A stretch of DNA of 33,481 bases from positions 1-33,481 of the forward strand of contig CAAGQJ010000049.1 in the NCBI GenBank assembly GCA_900772095.1, written 5' to 3'. The DNA comes from Bacilli bacterium (GTDB lineage: Bacteria; Bacillota_I; Bacilli_A; RF39; UBA660). The notes beneath the pieces are model-generated. The model searched no databases. It was given only the letters and a program-made list of their open reading frames with translations, and was not told the DNA's origin. Below, piece by piece: positions 8,346 to 14,826 of this stretch (positions are counted from its first letter, which is position 1; every line of letters starts with the position of its first letter). The position numbers and the translations under genes were made by a program.

Positions 8346-8595
8346 CTACATGATGTTTCAAAACTTACCAACTTTAGATTTACACGGCTGTAACAGGTTT
8401 GAAGCTCGCGTATTAATAAAAGAATTTATTAATGATAATCATAAATTAAAAAACAAACTAATTGTTATAGTACATGGTAAAGGTAAAAATATACTAAAAA
8501 ATGAAGTTTATAATATACTTAAAACTAATAAATCAGTTAAAGAGTACAAACTAGATATTTTTACTGGAGGTTCTACTATTATAGAATTAAAATGA
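8335..8595 (+). CDS. Small Smr-domain protein
   Basis: This is an 86 aa stand-alone Smr domain, related to the MutS2 C-terminal nuclease domain. The three family motifs are present: LDLHG (residues 14-18), IVHGKG and GGST near the end. Smr proteins bind branched DNA or cleave RNA; the role of this short form is not known. The start at 8335 overlaps the kinase stop by 11 nt; ATG codons at 8350 and 8353 are alternatives, and none has a strong SD, so translation may depend on coupling. The TGA stop lies in the arm of a hairpin shared with the convergent sspI gene. Confidence 0.85.
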   Translation: MINNYMMFQNLPTLDLHGCNRFEARVLIKEFINDNHKLKNKLIVIVHGKGKNILKNEVYNILKTNKSVKEYKLDIFTGGSTIIELK

Positions 8596-8619
8596 CAAGA
8601 TTATTTAATCTTGTCATTT
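8590..8619. terminator. Bidirectional hairpin between smr and sspI
   Basis: A 14 bp perfect inverted repeat (8590-8603 and 8606-8619) has a TT centre and includes the stop codons of both convergent genes. T-rich sequence follows on each strand but there is no long T-tract. It probably ends transcription from both sides. Confidence 0.65.
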
Positions 8620-8804
8620 ATTATATTAACTATCTTGTCTTTTTCCTCTTTAGAAAGTTCATTCCAAAACAACTCCAGTATAACCCCTAGACCAGGAAGA
8701 ACCATTTCATCTTTCAAAGTTACAGACTCTTCGATAGTGTCTAATATACTTTCCTTATCTTCTTTTAAATTATTAATAACATGCTTTCTAATATCTAAAT
8801 CCAT
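8601..8804 (-). CDS. sspI: Small acid-soluble spore protein SspI
   Basis: SspI is a minor small acid-soluble protein found only inside the forespore. The 67 aa product starts MDLDIRKHVINN and has the block MVLPGLGVILELFWNELS, closely matching the LPGLGVLFEVIW core of Bacillus SspI, with similar length (about 70 aa). The start at 8804 follows GGTGAT (8813-8808) by 3 nt. The frame could extend 15 codons upstream, but that would enter the promoter. It is transcribed opposite to its neighbours, as a single gene. Together with GerE, GerM, SpoIIIAH, SpoVD and SpoVE in this window it argues for endospore formation. Confidence 0.88.
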   Translation of the reverse strand: MDLDIRKHVINNLKEDKESILDTIEESVTLKDEMVLPGLGVILELFWNELSKEEKDKIVNIINDKIK

Positions 8805-8818
8805 ATAATCACCATTTA

Positions 8819-8849
8819 TATTATGTATACTTATAAAAAAAATATACAA
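8819..8849 (-). promoter_or_regulatory. Candidate sigma-G promoter of sspI
   Basis: Read on the minus strand, GTATA (8847-8843) fits the sigma-G -35 consensus GHATR, and CATAATA (8825-8819), 17 nt further, fits the -10 consensus CATNHTA. Caveats: the predicted start of transcription would leave a leader of only about 8-10 nt, and the same bases also read as a weak sigma-A promoter (TTGTAT, 18 nt, CATAAT). The assignment is inferred. Confidence 0.5.
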
Positions 8850-8854
8850 AAATC

Positions 8855-8883
8855 TTGTAAATTTTAATTATTTGAAATATAAT
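8855..8883 (+). promoter_or_regulatory. Sigma-A promoter of lemA
   Basis: TTGTAA (8855-8860) and TATAAT (8878-8883) are separated by exactly 17 nt. The lemA SD begins 8 nt downstream. It lies back to back with the sspI promoter, with a gap of only 5 nt between the two -35 regions. Confidence 0.75.
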
Positions 8884-8902
8884 ACTTATAGGAGGAATGA
8901 AT

Positions 8903-9454
8903 ATGGATATATTATATGTAGTTATTGGAATAGTTGTGATATTAATTTTCTACGTTATAGCAACTTATAATGGTTTAGTTTCATTAAGAAACAAAAAAGA
9001 TGACCAATGGAGTCAAATTGATGTTGTCCTAAAAAGAAGAGCAGATTTAATTCCAAACTTAGTTGAAACTGTTAAAGGATATGCTAAACATGAAAAAGAA
9101 ACATTTGAAGAAGTTATAAAAGCCCGTAATACTTATGTAGCAGCTTCTACACCTGAAGAAGAAATGAAAGCATCAGGTGAAGTAACTAGCGCCTTAAACA
9201 AACTATTTGCTTTAGCAGAAGCTTATCCAGATCTTAAAGCAAATGAAAATTTTAAAAGTCTTCAAAATGATTTAAAAGACACTGAAGATAAGATAAGTTA
9301 TTCTAGACAATTTTATAATGATTCTGTACTTATGTATAACAACAAAGTACAAATGTTTCCATCAAATATAATTGCTAATATTTTTAACTTTAAAAAAGGA
9401 GCTTTCTTTGAAGCTACTGAAGCAGATAAAAAAGCACCAGAAGTTAAGTTTTAA
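8903..9454 (+). CDS. lemA: LemA family membrane protein
   Basis: The 183 aa protein has one N-terminal transmembrane segment (ILYVVIGIVVILIFYVIATYNGL) followed by a long helical extracytoplasmic domain. The family signature NKKDDQWSQIDVVLKRRADLIPNLVETVKGYA is fully recognisable, and the end has the usual FFEATEADKKAPEVKF. LemA proteins form helical bundles at the envelope and their biochemical role is unsettled. Two ATGs compete; GGAGGA at 8891-8896 is well spaced for 8903 but too close to 8897. The gene is alone between its own promoter and terminator. The partners often found beside lemA (htpX or a TPM-domain gene) are absent. Confidence 0.93.
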   Translation: MDILYVVIGIVVILIFYVIATYNGLVSLRNKKDDQWSQIDVVLKRRADLIPNLVETVKGYAKHEKETFEEVIKARNTYVAASTPEEEMKASGEVTSALNKLFALAEAYPDLKANENFKSLQNDLKDTEDKISYSRQFYNDSVLMYNNKVQMFPSNIIANIFNFKKGAFFEATEADKKAPEVKF

Positions 9455-9479
9455 AAAGATACAAATTAGTATCTTTTTT
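9453..9479 (+). terminator. Intrinsic terminator of lemA
   Basis: AAAAAGATAC (9453-9462) pairs perfectly with GTATCTTTTT (9469-9478) around a 6 nt loop and ends in six T's. The lemA stop codon overlaps the first arm. Confidence 0.85.
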
Positions 9480-9550
9480 AATATTTAACAAAAAATAACC
9501 CCCAAATCTTAAGAAAATTTATCCTTTTTCCATATTTTACAAAAAAACTC

Positions 9551-9579
9551 TTGAAAAAAATAAAAAAAATTGTTATAAT
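9551..9579 (+). promoter_or_regulatory. Sigma-A promoter of tRNA-Lys
   Basis: TTGAAA (9551-9556), 17 nt, TATAAT (9574-9579). The transcript would start about 16 nt before the mature tRNA. The tRNA-Arg gene in this window has an almost identical promoter. Confidence 0.8.
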
Positions 9580-9601
9580 TATATATGTTATTTATATTTA
9601 T

Positions 9602-9677
9602 GGATTGTTAGCTCAGTTGGTAGAGCAACTGACTCTTAATCAGTGGGTCTAGGGTTCGAGTCCCTAACAGTCCACCA
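9602..9677 (+). tRNA. tRNA-Lys (anticodon CTT)
   Basis: This is a 76 nt cloverleaf with encoded CCA. The acceptor arms GGATTGT / ACAGTCC pair with one G-U. The D arm has GCTCAGTTGGTAGAGC, the anticodon stem is ACTGA/TCAGT with loop CTCTTAA (CTT at 9635-9637), and the T arm contains GGTTCGAGTCC. It reads AAG codons. It has its own promoter and terminator, though read-through could reach rpmG-efp. Confidence 0.97.
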
Positions 9678-9686
9678 GTAGATAAT

Positions 9687-9714
9687 AAATATAGTAACGT
9701 ACTATATTTTTTTT
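9687..9714 (+). terminator. Intrinsic terminator after tRNA-Lys
   Basis: AAATATAGTA (9687-9696) and TACTATATTT (9700-9709) form a perfect 10 bp stem with a 3 nt loop, followed by further T's to 9714. It separates the tRNA from rpmG, for which I see no separate strong promoter, so partial read-through is possible. Confidence 0.8.
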
Positions 9715-9750
9715 ATAAAGAATAATAGTTATTATATGAGGAGGGATATT

Positions 9751-9915
9751 ATGGCAAAGTTAGAAAACAGACAAAGAAAAACACTTACTTGTACTGTTTG
9801 TAAGGAACAAAACTATAGAACTGAAAAGAATGTAAAAAATACTACAGAACGTTTAGAACTTAAAAAATATTGTCCTAAATGTAAAAAGCATACTGCTCAT
9901 AAAGAAGAAAAATAA
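9751..9915 (+). CDS. rpmG: 50S ribosomal protein L33
   Basis: A 54 aa large-subunit ribosomal protein starting MAKLENRQRKTLTC. It is the zinc-binding (C+) form, with CTVC at residues 14-17 and CPKC at residues 41-44. The remaining sequence (QNYRTEKN, RLELKKYCPKC, HTAHKEEK) follows the L33 pattern. A strong SD (AGGAGG, 9739-9744) lies 6 nt upstream of the ATG. The gene is 18 nt before efp with no terminator between, so the two translation genes are co-transcribed. Confidence 0.97.
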   Translation: MAKLENRQRKTLTCTVCKEQNYRTEKNVKNTTERLELKKYCPKCKKHTAHKEEK

Positions 9916-9933
9916 TAGATAAGGAGAATTTTT

Positions 9934-10491
9934 ATGATTAATGTTAATGATTTTAAAACTGGTATGACTATAAAAGTTGACGGCAATCTATTCGTAGTAC
10001 TTGAATTTCAACATGTTAAACCAGGTAAAGGTGCAGCATTTGTTAGAACTAAAATGAAAAATTTAAGAACAGGTTCTACAATAGAATACACTTTTAACTC
10101 AGGTATTAAAGTTGAAACTGCAAGAGTAGAAAGAAAACCAATGCAATTTTTATATAACTCAGGCGATACTTATACATTTATGGATATGAATGACTACTCA
10201 CAAGTTGATTTAGATAAAAAAATACTTGGCGGAGATGTTAAATATCTAAAAGAAAATTTAAACTTAGATATTACTTTCTATGAAGGAGAAGTATTAGGTG
10301 TATCACTTCCTGATAAAATAGAAATGACTGTTATAAGTACTGAACCAGGCGTTAAAGGAAATACTACATCAAGTGCAATGAAAGACGCTACTTTAGAAAC
10401 TGGTTATACTATTAAAGTCCCTTTATTTATTAATGAAGGAGAAAAAGTAGTTATAGCTACTAGTGATGGAAAATATGTATCAAGAGCATAA
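9934..10491 (+). CDS. efp: Elongation factor P
   Basis: EF-P binds stalled ribosomes and promotes peptide-bond formation at polyproline sequences. The 185 aa protein has the three-domain length typical of bacteria. The domain I loop is HVKPGKGAAFV, with the tip residue Lys32, the position modified in B. subtilis (5-aminopentanol) and E. coli (beta-lysyl). Domain III carries the EF-P signature EMTVISTEPGVKGNTTSSAMKDATLETG. No modification enzymes are in this window. In B. subtilis efp lies just upstream of the spoIIIA operon; here the next gene is spoIIIAH. Confidence 0.97.
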   Translation: MINVNDFKTGMTIKVDGNLFVVLEFQHVKPGKGAAFVRTKMKNLRTGSTIEYTFNSGIKVETARVERKPMQFLYNSGDTYTFMDMNDYSQVDLDKKILGGDVKYLKENLNLDITFYEGEVLGVSLPDKIEMTVISTEPGVKGNTTSSAMKDATLETGYTIKVPLFINEGEKVVIATSDGKYVSRA

Positions 10492-10502
10492 GCTCTTTTT
10501 TT
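10482..10502 (+). terminator. Intrinsic terminator of rpmG-efp
   Basis: AAGAGC (10482-10487) and GCTCTT (10492-10497) form a 6 bp stem with an ATAA loop that contains the efp stop, followed by T's to 10502. Confidence 0.8.
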
Positions 10503-10505
10503 GTT

Positions 10506-10531
10506 ATATTTTTCTTTTATAAGCATACCCT
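10506..10531 (+). promoter_or_regulatory. Candidate sigma-E promoter of spoIIIAH
   Basis: ATATT (10506-10510, in TTATATT) fits the sigma-E -35 (KMATATT) with one mismatch. CATACCCT (10524-10531) fits the -10 CATACANT with one mismatch, and the 13 nt spacer is within the usual range. No sigma-A match is evident here. The leader would be very short, starting near the SD. In B. subtilis the spoIIIA operon is sigma-E dependent. Confidence 0.55.
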
Positions 10532-10547
10532 TTACTAGGAGGATAAT

Positions 10548-11057
10548 ATGGTAAATAAGCAAGGATTGTGGTTTTTAACTTTATTTAGTTTGATACTTGT
10601 TCTAGGAGTTTATTATGTTACTATGCCCAATGAAATTTTTTCCACTAATAATGGTACAATAAATACCACAAAAGAAACAGAAAAACAAGAAGAAACTACA
10701 AAAACAGTAACAGAATCTAATTACATAACTGCTCTTAAAATAGAATTAGATGAAAAAAGAGAAGCATTAACTAAACAATATGAAGAAACTATAAATAGTA
10801 AAAGTGCAACCAGCGAAGAAAAAAATAATGCTTACGAAGCTATCAAAGCCATTACTTCTACAAAAGGCATAGAAGAATCTTTAGAACAAAAAATAAATAA
10901 AAAATATAATCTAAACTCTTTTGTAAAATTAGAAGATGATAACATTGAAGTAGTTTTACAAGAATCTACTCATGATGTTACACTTGCAAATAATATAATG
11001 CGCTTAGTACAAGAAGAATTTAAAGAAGCAATGACTATATCAGTAAAATTTTCTTAA
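10548..11057 (+). CDS. spoIIIAH: SpoIIIAH-like sporulation protein
   Basis: SpoIIIAH is made in the mother cell and contacts forespore SpoIIQ to form the feeding-tube channel of the engulfed forespore. The 169 aa product starts MVNKQGLWFLTLFSLILVLGVYYVT, matching the KKQTVWLLTMLSLVVVLSVYYVT type of membrane anchor of SpoIIIAH. A Thr/Glu-rich linker and a coiled-coil segment (LKIELDEKREALTKQYEETI) follow. The C-terminal small ring-building domain (YscJ/FliF-like) has VKLEDDNIEVVLQ and ends TISVKFS. It is shorter than the 218 aa Bacillus protein, mainly in the linker. SD AGGAGG is at 10537-10542. SpoIIIAA-AG are not beside it. Identity is good on sequence pattern; function is inferred. Confidence 0.85.
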   Translation: MVNKQGLWFLTLFSLILVLGVYYVTMPNEIFSTNNGTINTTKETEKQEETTKTVTESNYITALKIELDEKREALTKQYEETINSKSATSEEKNNAYEAIKAITSTKGIEESLEQKINKKYNLNSFVKLEDDNIEVVLQESTHDVTLANNIMRLVQEEFKEAMTISVKFS

Positions 11058-11073
11058 TTTAGGCTAGTTTTCT

Positions 11074-11101
11074 CACACTTTTAAATATTATTCATAAAAT
11101 A
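11074..11101 (+). promoter_or_regulatory. Candidate sigma-K promoter of gerE
   Basis: CACA (11074-11077) provides the AC of the sigma-K -35, and CATAAAATA (11093-11101) matches the -10 CATANNNTA, with 16 nt between AC and CATA. Predicted transcription starts near 11108, 40 nt before the gerE start, leaving room for the SD. In B. subtilis gerE is transcribed by sigma-K. The -10 alone would also fit sigma-E. Confidence 0.55.
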
Positions 11102-11147
11102 ATATGAATAATATAAAACCACCCAATCTGAAAGTGAGGGAATAAGT

Positions 11148-11354
11148 TTGAGAAAATCAATACTTACTAAAAGAGAAAAAGAAGTTTTTGAATTGTTAGT
11201 TCTAAATAAAACTACTAAAGAAATAGCAGAAAAACTAAATATAAGTGAAAAAACTGTAAGAAATCATATTTCTAATGCAATGCAAAAATTAGGAGTTAAA
11301 GGTAGAGCAGGAGCAGTAGTAGAATTATTAAAACTAAATGAAATATCTTTGTAG
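11148..11354 (+). CDS. gerE: GerE, LuxR-type mother-cell transcription factor
   Basis: GerE is the last regulator of the mother-cell line in sporulation, activating and repressing sigma-K-dependent coat genes. The 68 aa protein is essentially only a LuxR/GerE helix-turn-helix. LTKREKEVFELLVLNKTTKE, IAEKLNISEKTVRNHISNAM and QKLGVKGRAGAVVELL are nearly superimposable on B. subtilis GerE (74 aa), including the region beyond the HTH, which is stronger than general LuxR similarity. The start is TTG at 11148, 7 nt after GTGAGGG. The gene lies between spoIIIAH and gerM, and gerE and gerM are also near neighbours in B. subtilis. No receiver domain is present, as expected for GerE. Confidence 0.9.
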   Translation: MRKSILTKREKEVFELLVLNKTTKEIAEKLNISEKTVRNHISNAMQKLGVKGRAGAVVELLKLNEISL

Positions 11355-11379
11355 CGTGTGCTAAAAGCACATGCTTTTT
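11354..11379 (+). terminator. Intrinsic terminator of gerE
   Basis: GCGTGTGC (11354-11361) pairs with GCACATGC (11367-11374) with one G-U pair. The loop is TAAAA, followed by TTTTT. It is a compact GC-rich stem in an otherwise AT-rich region. Confidence 0.8.
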
Positions 11380-11402
11380 CATATAATTTTTTAGGTGATT
11401 AT

Positions 11403-12344
11403 ATGTTAAAGAAAAAAGCCTTAAATAGAATATTCATTACTACTGTTTCAATATTTGTTATATTTATTATATATAGTTTAAATTTAAAAGATAATGATAT
11501 AACTATATATAATGATACTTATCACATTACTAGTAATGATAAAACAACTATATACGCATTAAATGATGAAAACTTATTAGTAAGAACTACCGTTTATATA
11601 GACAATAGTTTAGAAGTTGTAGACAAAGTAAAAGAAATACTAAATATTATGATAGAAAAAAACAATAAAAATGCACTACTACCAAGCGACTTAAAACCCA
11701 TTTTACCTAAAAATACTTCTATCAACGATGTAACATATAGTAATGGAATACTAAAAATAGATTTTTCCAAAGAATTACTTAATATAAAAGAAGAACAATC
11801 AGAAAAGATGATTGAAGCAATAATTTACTCATTAAGTGACTTTGATAATTTAATGGGAATAGAAATATATGTAGATAAAACACTATTAAAATATGTCCCC
11901 AATACAAACAAAAAACTTCCTACTATGCTTACTAAAGATTTTGGCATTAATAAAGTATACAATATCACTAGTAATAAAGATATTAATAAAGTATTATTAT
12001 ACTTTTATACCAAAAGTAATAATGAATTATACTATGTTCCTGTTACTAGTTATGTAAATGACAATAGAGAAAAAGTTGAAATAATAGTAGAATCTTTAGC
12101 AAACTACGTAAATAATAACCTAATTTCCTATGTAAACCAAGATGTAAAACTATTAGACTATAAAGAGGAAAACAATACTTTAAAACTAGTATTTAACGAA
12201 AACATCTTAGATAACAAAAAAAACTTAAATCAAGATGCTATTGATATGATAATTTATTCTGTTTTTAATAATTATGATGTAGAAAAGGTAGAAATTTTAG
12301 TAAATAATGACAAATTACTAGAAAAACTTAAAAAAGATACTTGA
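11403..12344 (+). CDS. gerM: GerM-like protein (two GerMN domains)
   Basis: GerM is needed in B. subtilis for efficient assembly of the SpoIIIAH-SpoIIQ channel complex and for spore germination and cortex formation. The 313 aa product has an N-terminal membrane segment (IFITTVSIFVIFIIYSLNL, residues about 9-27). Two tandem GerMN domains follow: residues about 50-165 with TTVYIDNSLEVVDKVKEILN and GILKIDFSKELLN, and about 185-305 with VEIIVESLANYV and NTLKLVFNENIL. The Bacillus protein is a 366 aa lipoprotein; here no lipobox cysteine is present, so it is anchored by the helix. The start is the ATG at 11403, 3 nt after AGGTGAT. The TGA stop overlaps the tRNA-Arg promoter. Confidence 0.85.
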   Translation: MLKKKALNRIFITTVSIFVIFIIYSLNLKDNDITIYNDTYHITSNDKTTIYALNDENLLVRTTVYIDNSLEVVDKVKEILNIMIEKNNKNALLPSDLKPILPKNTSINDVTYSNGILKIDFSKELLNIKEEQSEKMIEAIIYSLSDFDNLMGIEIYVDKTLLKYVPNTNKKLPTMLTKDFGINKVYNITSNKDINKVLLYFYTKSNNELYYVPVTSYVNDNREKVEIIVESLANYVNNNLISYVNQDVKLLDYKEENNTLKLVFNENILDNKKNLNQDAIDMIIYSVFNNYDVEKVEILVNNDKLLEKLKKDT

Positions 12345-12369
12345 AAAATATAAAAAAATGTTATATACT
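12341..12369 (+). promoter_or_regulatory. Sigma-A promoter of tRNA-Arg
   Basis: TTGAAA (12341-12346), 17 nt, TATACT (12364-12369). The -35 overlaps the gerM stop codon. The tRNA starts about 25 nt downstream. Confidence 0.75.
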
Positions 12370-12394
12370 TATTAAGTACTGATGAGGTACTTAT

Positions 12395-12471
<77 letters not shown>

Positions 12472-12481
12472 TATGATAAAT

Positions 12482-12510
12482 AACTACTTAGATAAGTAGT
12501 TTTTATTTTA
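12482..12510 (+). terminator. Intrinsic terminator of tRNA-Arg
   Basis: AACTACTTA (12482-12490) and TAAGTAGTT (12493-12501) are perfectly complementary, and TTTTATTTTA follows. Confidence 0.75.
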
Positions 12511-12530
12511 TATATTATTAGGTGATTATG

Positions 12531-13076
12531 ATGAAAATATATACTAAAAAAGATAAAAAAGACATAATAAATGGACTTAAAAATAACGAATTATTCGCTA
12601 TTAAAACTGATACCGTATATGGAATTATGGCCATTGCAAACAAAGAAAATGAACTTAAAATTAATCTACTAAAAAATAGCAATCTAAATAAAAAAATATC
12701 AATAATTTTCCCAGATAAAAATACTTTATTACCCCTAATAAAAGATTTAACCAAAGAAAAATTAAAACTTATTGATGAAAGTTTGCCAGGTCCTTATACC
12801 TTTATAGTTAACTTAAACAACTTCTCTAACTTTAATAGAGATGACTTTGGAGTCAGAATAACAAAATATGATTTTCTACAAGATTTAATAAAAGAAGTAG
12901 GACCCATTCTAGCTAGTTCCTGTAATATCACTTCATTTGATGTTTTAAACACTTCCAAAGAAATAGAAGAAGTTTTTAAAAATAGCGACTTGAATTTAGT
13001 GCTAGATAGTGACGCTGTAAATAAACCTTCTACTATTATAGATATAACTAAAGATATAAAAATAATTAGAAACTAG
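12531..13076 (+). CDS. L-threonylcarbamoyladenylate synthase (TsaC/Sua5/YrdC family)
   Basis: This enzyme makes threonylcarbamoyl-AMP from threonine, bicarbonate and ATP, the first step to the t6A base of ANN-decoding tRNAs. The 181 aa protein is the short TsaC/YrdC form, without the C-terminal Sua5 domain. Motifs are AIKTDTVYGIMA near residues 24-35 (consensus PTDTVYGL), a short KKISIIFP strand, LPGPYTFIV (consensus PGP.T), FGVRI and ILASSCNITSFD (consensus SAN.SG). The start is ATG at 12531, 4 nt after GGTGAT; ATG 12528 is the alternative. Some positions differ from consensus, for example SSCN for SSAN, but the fold signature is clear. Confidence 0.85.
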   Translation: MKIYTKKDKKDIINGLKNNELFAIKTDTVYGIMAIANKENELKINLLKNSNLNKKISIIFPDKNTLLPLIKDLTKEKLKLIDESLPGPYTFIVNLNNFSNFNRDDFGVRITKYDFLQDLIKEVGPILASSCNITSFDVLNTSKEIEEVFKNSDLNLVLDSDAVNKPSTIIDITKDIKIIRN

Positions 13077-13104
13077 TTACAAATTAAAAAAAATATGTTA
13101 TAAT
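13077..13104 (+). promoter_or_regulatory. Putative sigma-A promoter of the RNase J-like gene
   Basis: TATAAT at 13099-13104 is preceded 16 nt upstream by TTACAA (13077-13082). The -35 is a weak match. Confidence 0.45.
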
Positions 13105-13143
13105 TTATTAGTCGCTTACTTTTATACTACGAAAGGAGGAAAA

Positions 13144-14793
13144 ATGAGTAAAATTAAAATATTTGGTCTTGGCGGATTAAATGAAAATGGTAAAAATATG
13201 TATATCGTTAATGTAGATGATAACATATTCGTATTTGACGCAGGACTAAAATATCCTAGTGCTAATATGCTAGGAGTAGATTATATTATACCAAAATTTG
13301 ATTACTTAAAAGAAAACAAAGATAAAATCAGGGGTATCTTTTTAACACACGGTCATGAAGGAAATATGGGGGCAGTACCAGATATATTAAAAGAAATGCC
13401 AGATATTCCAGTATACGCTACAAAATTTACAATGAATATATTAAAAAAATTATTAGATAGTTCAAAAGTTGAAGCGACATCATTAAAGGAAATAAGACCA
13501 CATCAAAAACTTGATATAAATGGTTTTGCAATATTTCCTATATTAGTTACACACTCAATGCCTGAAACTGTTAGTTATGTATTATATACAGATGATGGAG
13601 CTATTGTGTATGCTACAGACTTTGTATTTGATTCTACCATGTTAGGAAGTTATAAAACAGATATAGGCAAACTTGCTTACGTTGGAAAACAAGGAGTACT
13701 ATGCCTATTATCAGAATCTGTTTATGCCTATAGAGAAGGGCACACATCACCTTATCATAAAATTAGTAAGGTAACTTGGGACACACTAAACTCTATACCA
13801 GGTAGACTTATTGTAAGCGTTTTTCCAACTCATATATATAGATTACAAGAATTGTTTGACCAAATATCTAGAACAAGAAGAAAAGTTGTTATTATGGGCA
13901 AAAAATTAGGAGAAACTATTACCTATGCTCTAGAACAAGGATACTTAAGATTTAATCAAGATATAGTTGGTGACTTATCTAACATTAATGATAAAGATGT
14001 AGTAGTATTAATATGTGATGATAAAGAAAAAAGTTATGCTTCCATAGAAAAAATTATTAATGGTTATGACAAATTCATCAAATTAAAAGAAAAAGATACT
14101 GTATTTATTTCAGAGCCTGTTTACCCAGGAAATGAGAAGAAAATTGCTAAAATAGTAGATGATTTATCCAGATTAGATGTCGAAACTATTACACTTTCTT
14201 CCAAAAAACATTTACTTCACCATGCTTCAAGCGAAGACTTAATGCAAATGATTAATTTAATGAACCCAAAATATTATTTTCCAGTTAAAGGCGAATATCG
14301 CTATATGTATATGAATGCCTGTGTCGCAGAACAAACTGGTTTAAATAAAGAAAATATTATCTTAAAATTAAATGGTGAAGTTGCTACGTTCATAGATGGT
14401 AAATTAAAAGAAGACAAAGAAACTATTCCAGTTGATGAAATACTAATCGATGGCAACACATCTGATGATATTGGAGAAATAGTTCTAAAAGATAGAGAAC
14501 TTCTAAGTAATAATGGAATTGTAGTAGTAAGTGCTACTATAGATAAAAAAACAAAAACCATCCTAGCAAACCCTCAAATACTTACAAGAGGATTTATATA
14601 TGTAAAAGAAAACCTAGATATGATTGATAAAAGTGAAGAAATATCAAAAAAAGTAATTGAAGCTAACTTAGTACAAGGTAAAAAAGTAGATTTTACCAAA
14701 ATAAAACAACAAATAAGAGATGAACTAGGCAAATACTTCTTTAAAGAAACCGGTTCTATCCCTATGATTATTACTGTTGTATTAGAAATATAA
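13144..14793 (+). CDS. RNase J-family protein with degenerate metal site (J2-like)
   Basis: RNase J proteins are metallo-beta-lactamase/beta-CASP nucleases for mRNA turnover and rRNA maturation. This 549 aa protein has the full domain set: metallo-beta-lactamase core, beta-CASP insert (residues about 215-350) and C-terminal domain from about 450 (DRELLSNNGIVVVSATI, ILTRGFIYVKE). Several metal ligands are lost. HxHxDH reads HGHEGN (69-74), so the Asp and last His are replaced. HVSGH reads HLLHH (356-360). PVHGEYR reads PVKGEYR (381-387), so another ligand His is Lys. His69, His71, His137 and Asp159 remain. This resembles the weakly active J2 subunit of Bacillus, which partners J1. SD AAAGGAGG is at 13131-13138. 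Confidence 0.9.
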   Translation: MSKIKIFGLGGLNENGKNMYIVNVDDNIFVFDAGLKYPSANMLGVDYIIPKFDYLKENKDKIRGIFLTHGHEGNMGAVPDILKEMPDIPVYATKFTMNILKKLLDSSKVEATSLKEIRPHQKLDINGFAIFPILVTHSMPETVSYVLYTDDGAIVYATDFVFDSTMLGSYKTDIGKLAYVGKQGVLCLLSESVYAYREGHTSPYHKISKVTWDTLNSIPGRLIVSVFPTHIYRLQELFDQISRTRRKVVIMGKKLGETITYALEQGYLRFNQDIVGDLSNINDKDVVVLICDDKEKSYASIEKIINGYDKFIKLKEKDTVFISEPVYPGNEKKIAKIVDDLSRLDVETITLSSKKHLLHHASSEDLMQMINLMNPKYYFPVKGEYRYMYMNACVAEQTGLNKENIILKLNGEVATFIDGKLKEDKETIPVDEILIDGNTSDDIGEIVLKDRELLSNNGIVVVSATIDKKTKTILANPQILTRGFIYVKENLDMIDKSEEISKKVIEANLVQGKKVDFTKIKQQIRDELGKYFFKETGSIPMIITVVLEI

Positions 14794-14826
14794 AAAAGTG
14801 CTTAAAATCAAGCACTTTTATTTTTT
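14794..14826. terminator. Bidirectional terminator between the RNase J-like gene and the minus-strand membrane gene
   Basis: AAAAGTGCTT (14794-14803) and AAGCACTTTT (14810-14819) form a 10 bp stem with a 6 nt loop. ATTTTTT follows on the plus strand, and on the minus strand the stem ends in a T-tract too. The stop of the convergent membrane gene lies inside. Confidence 0.85.
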
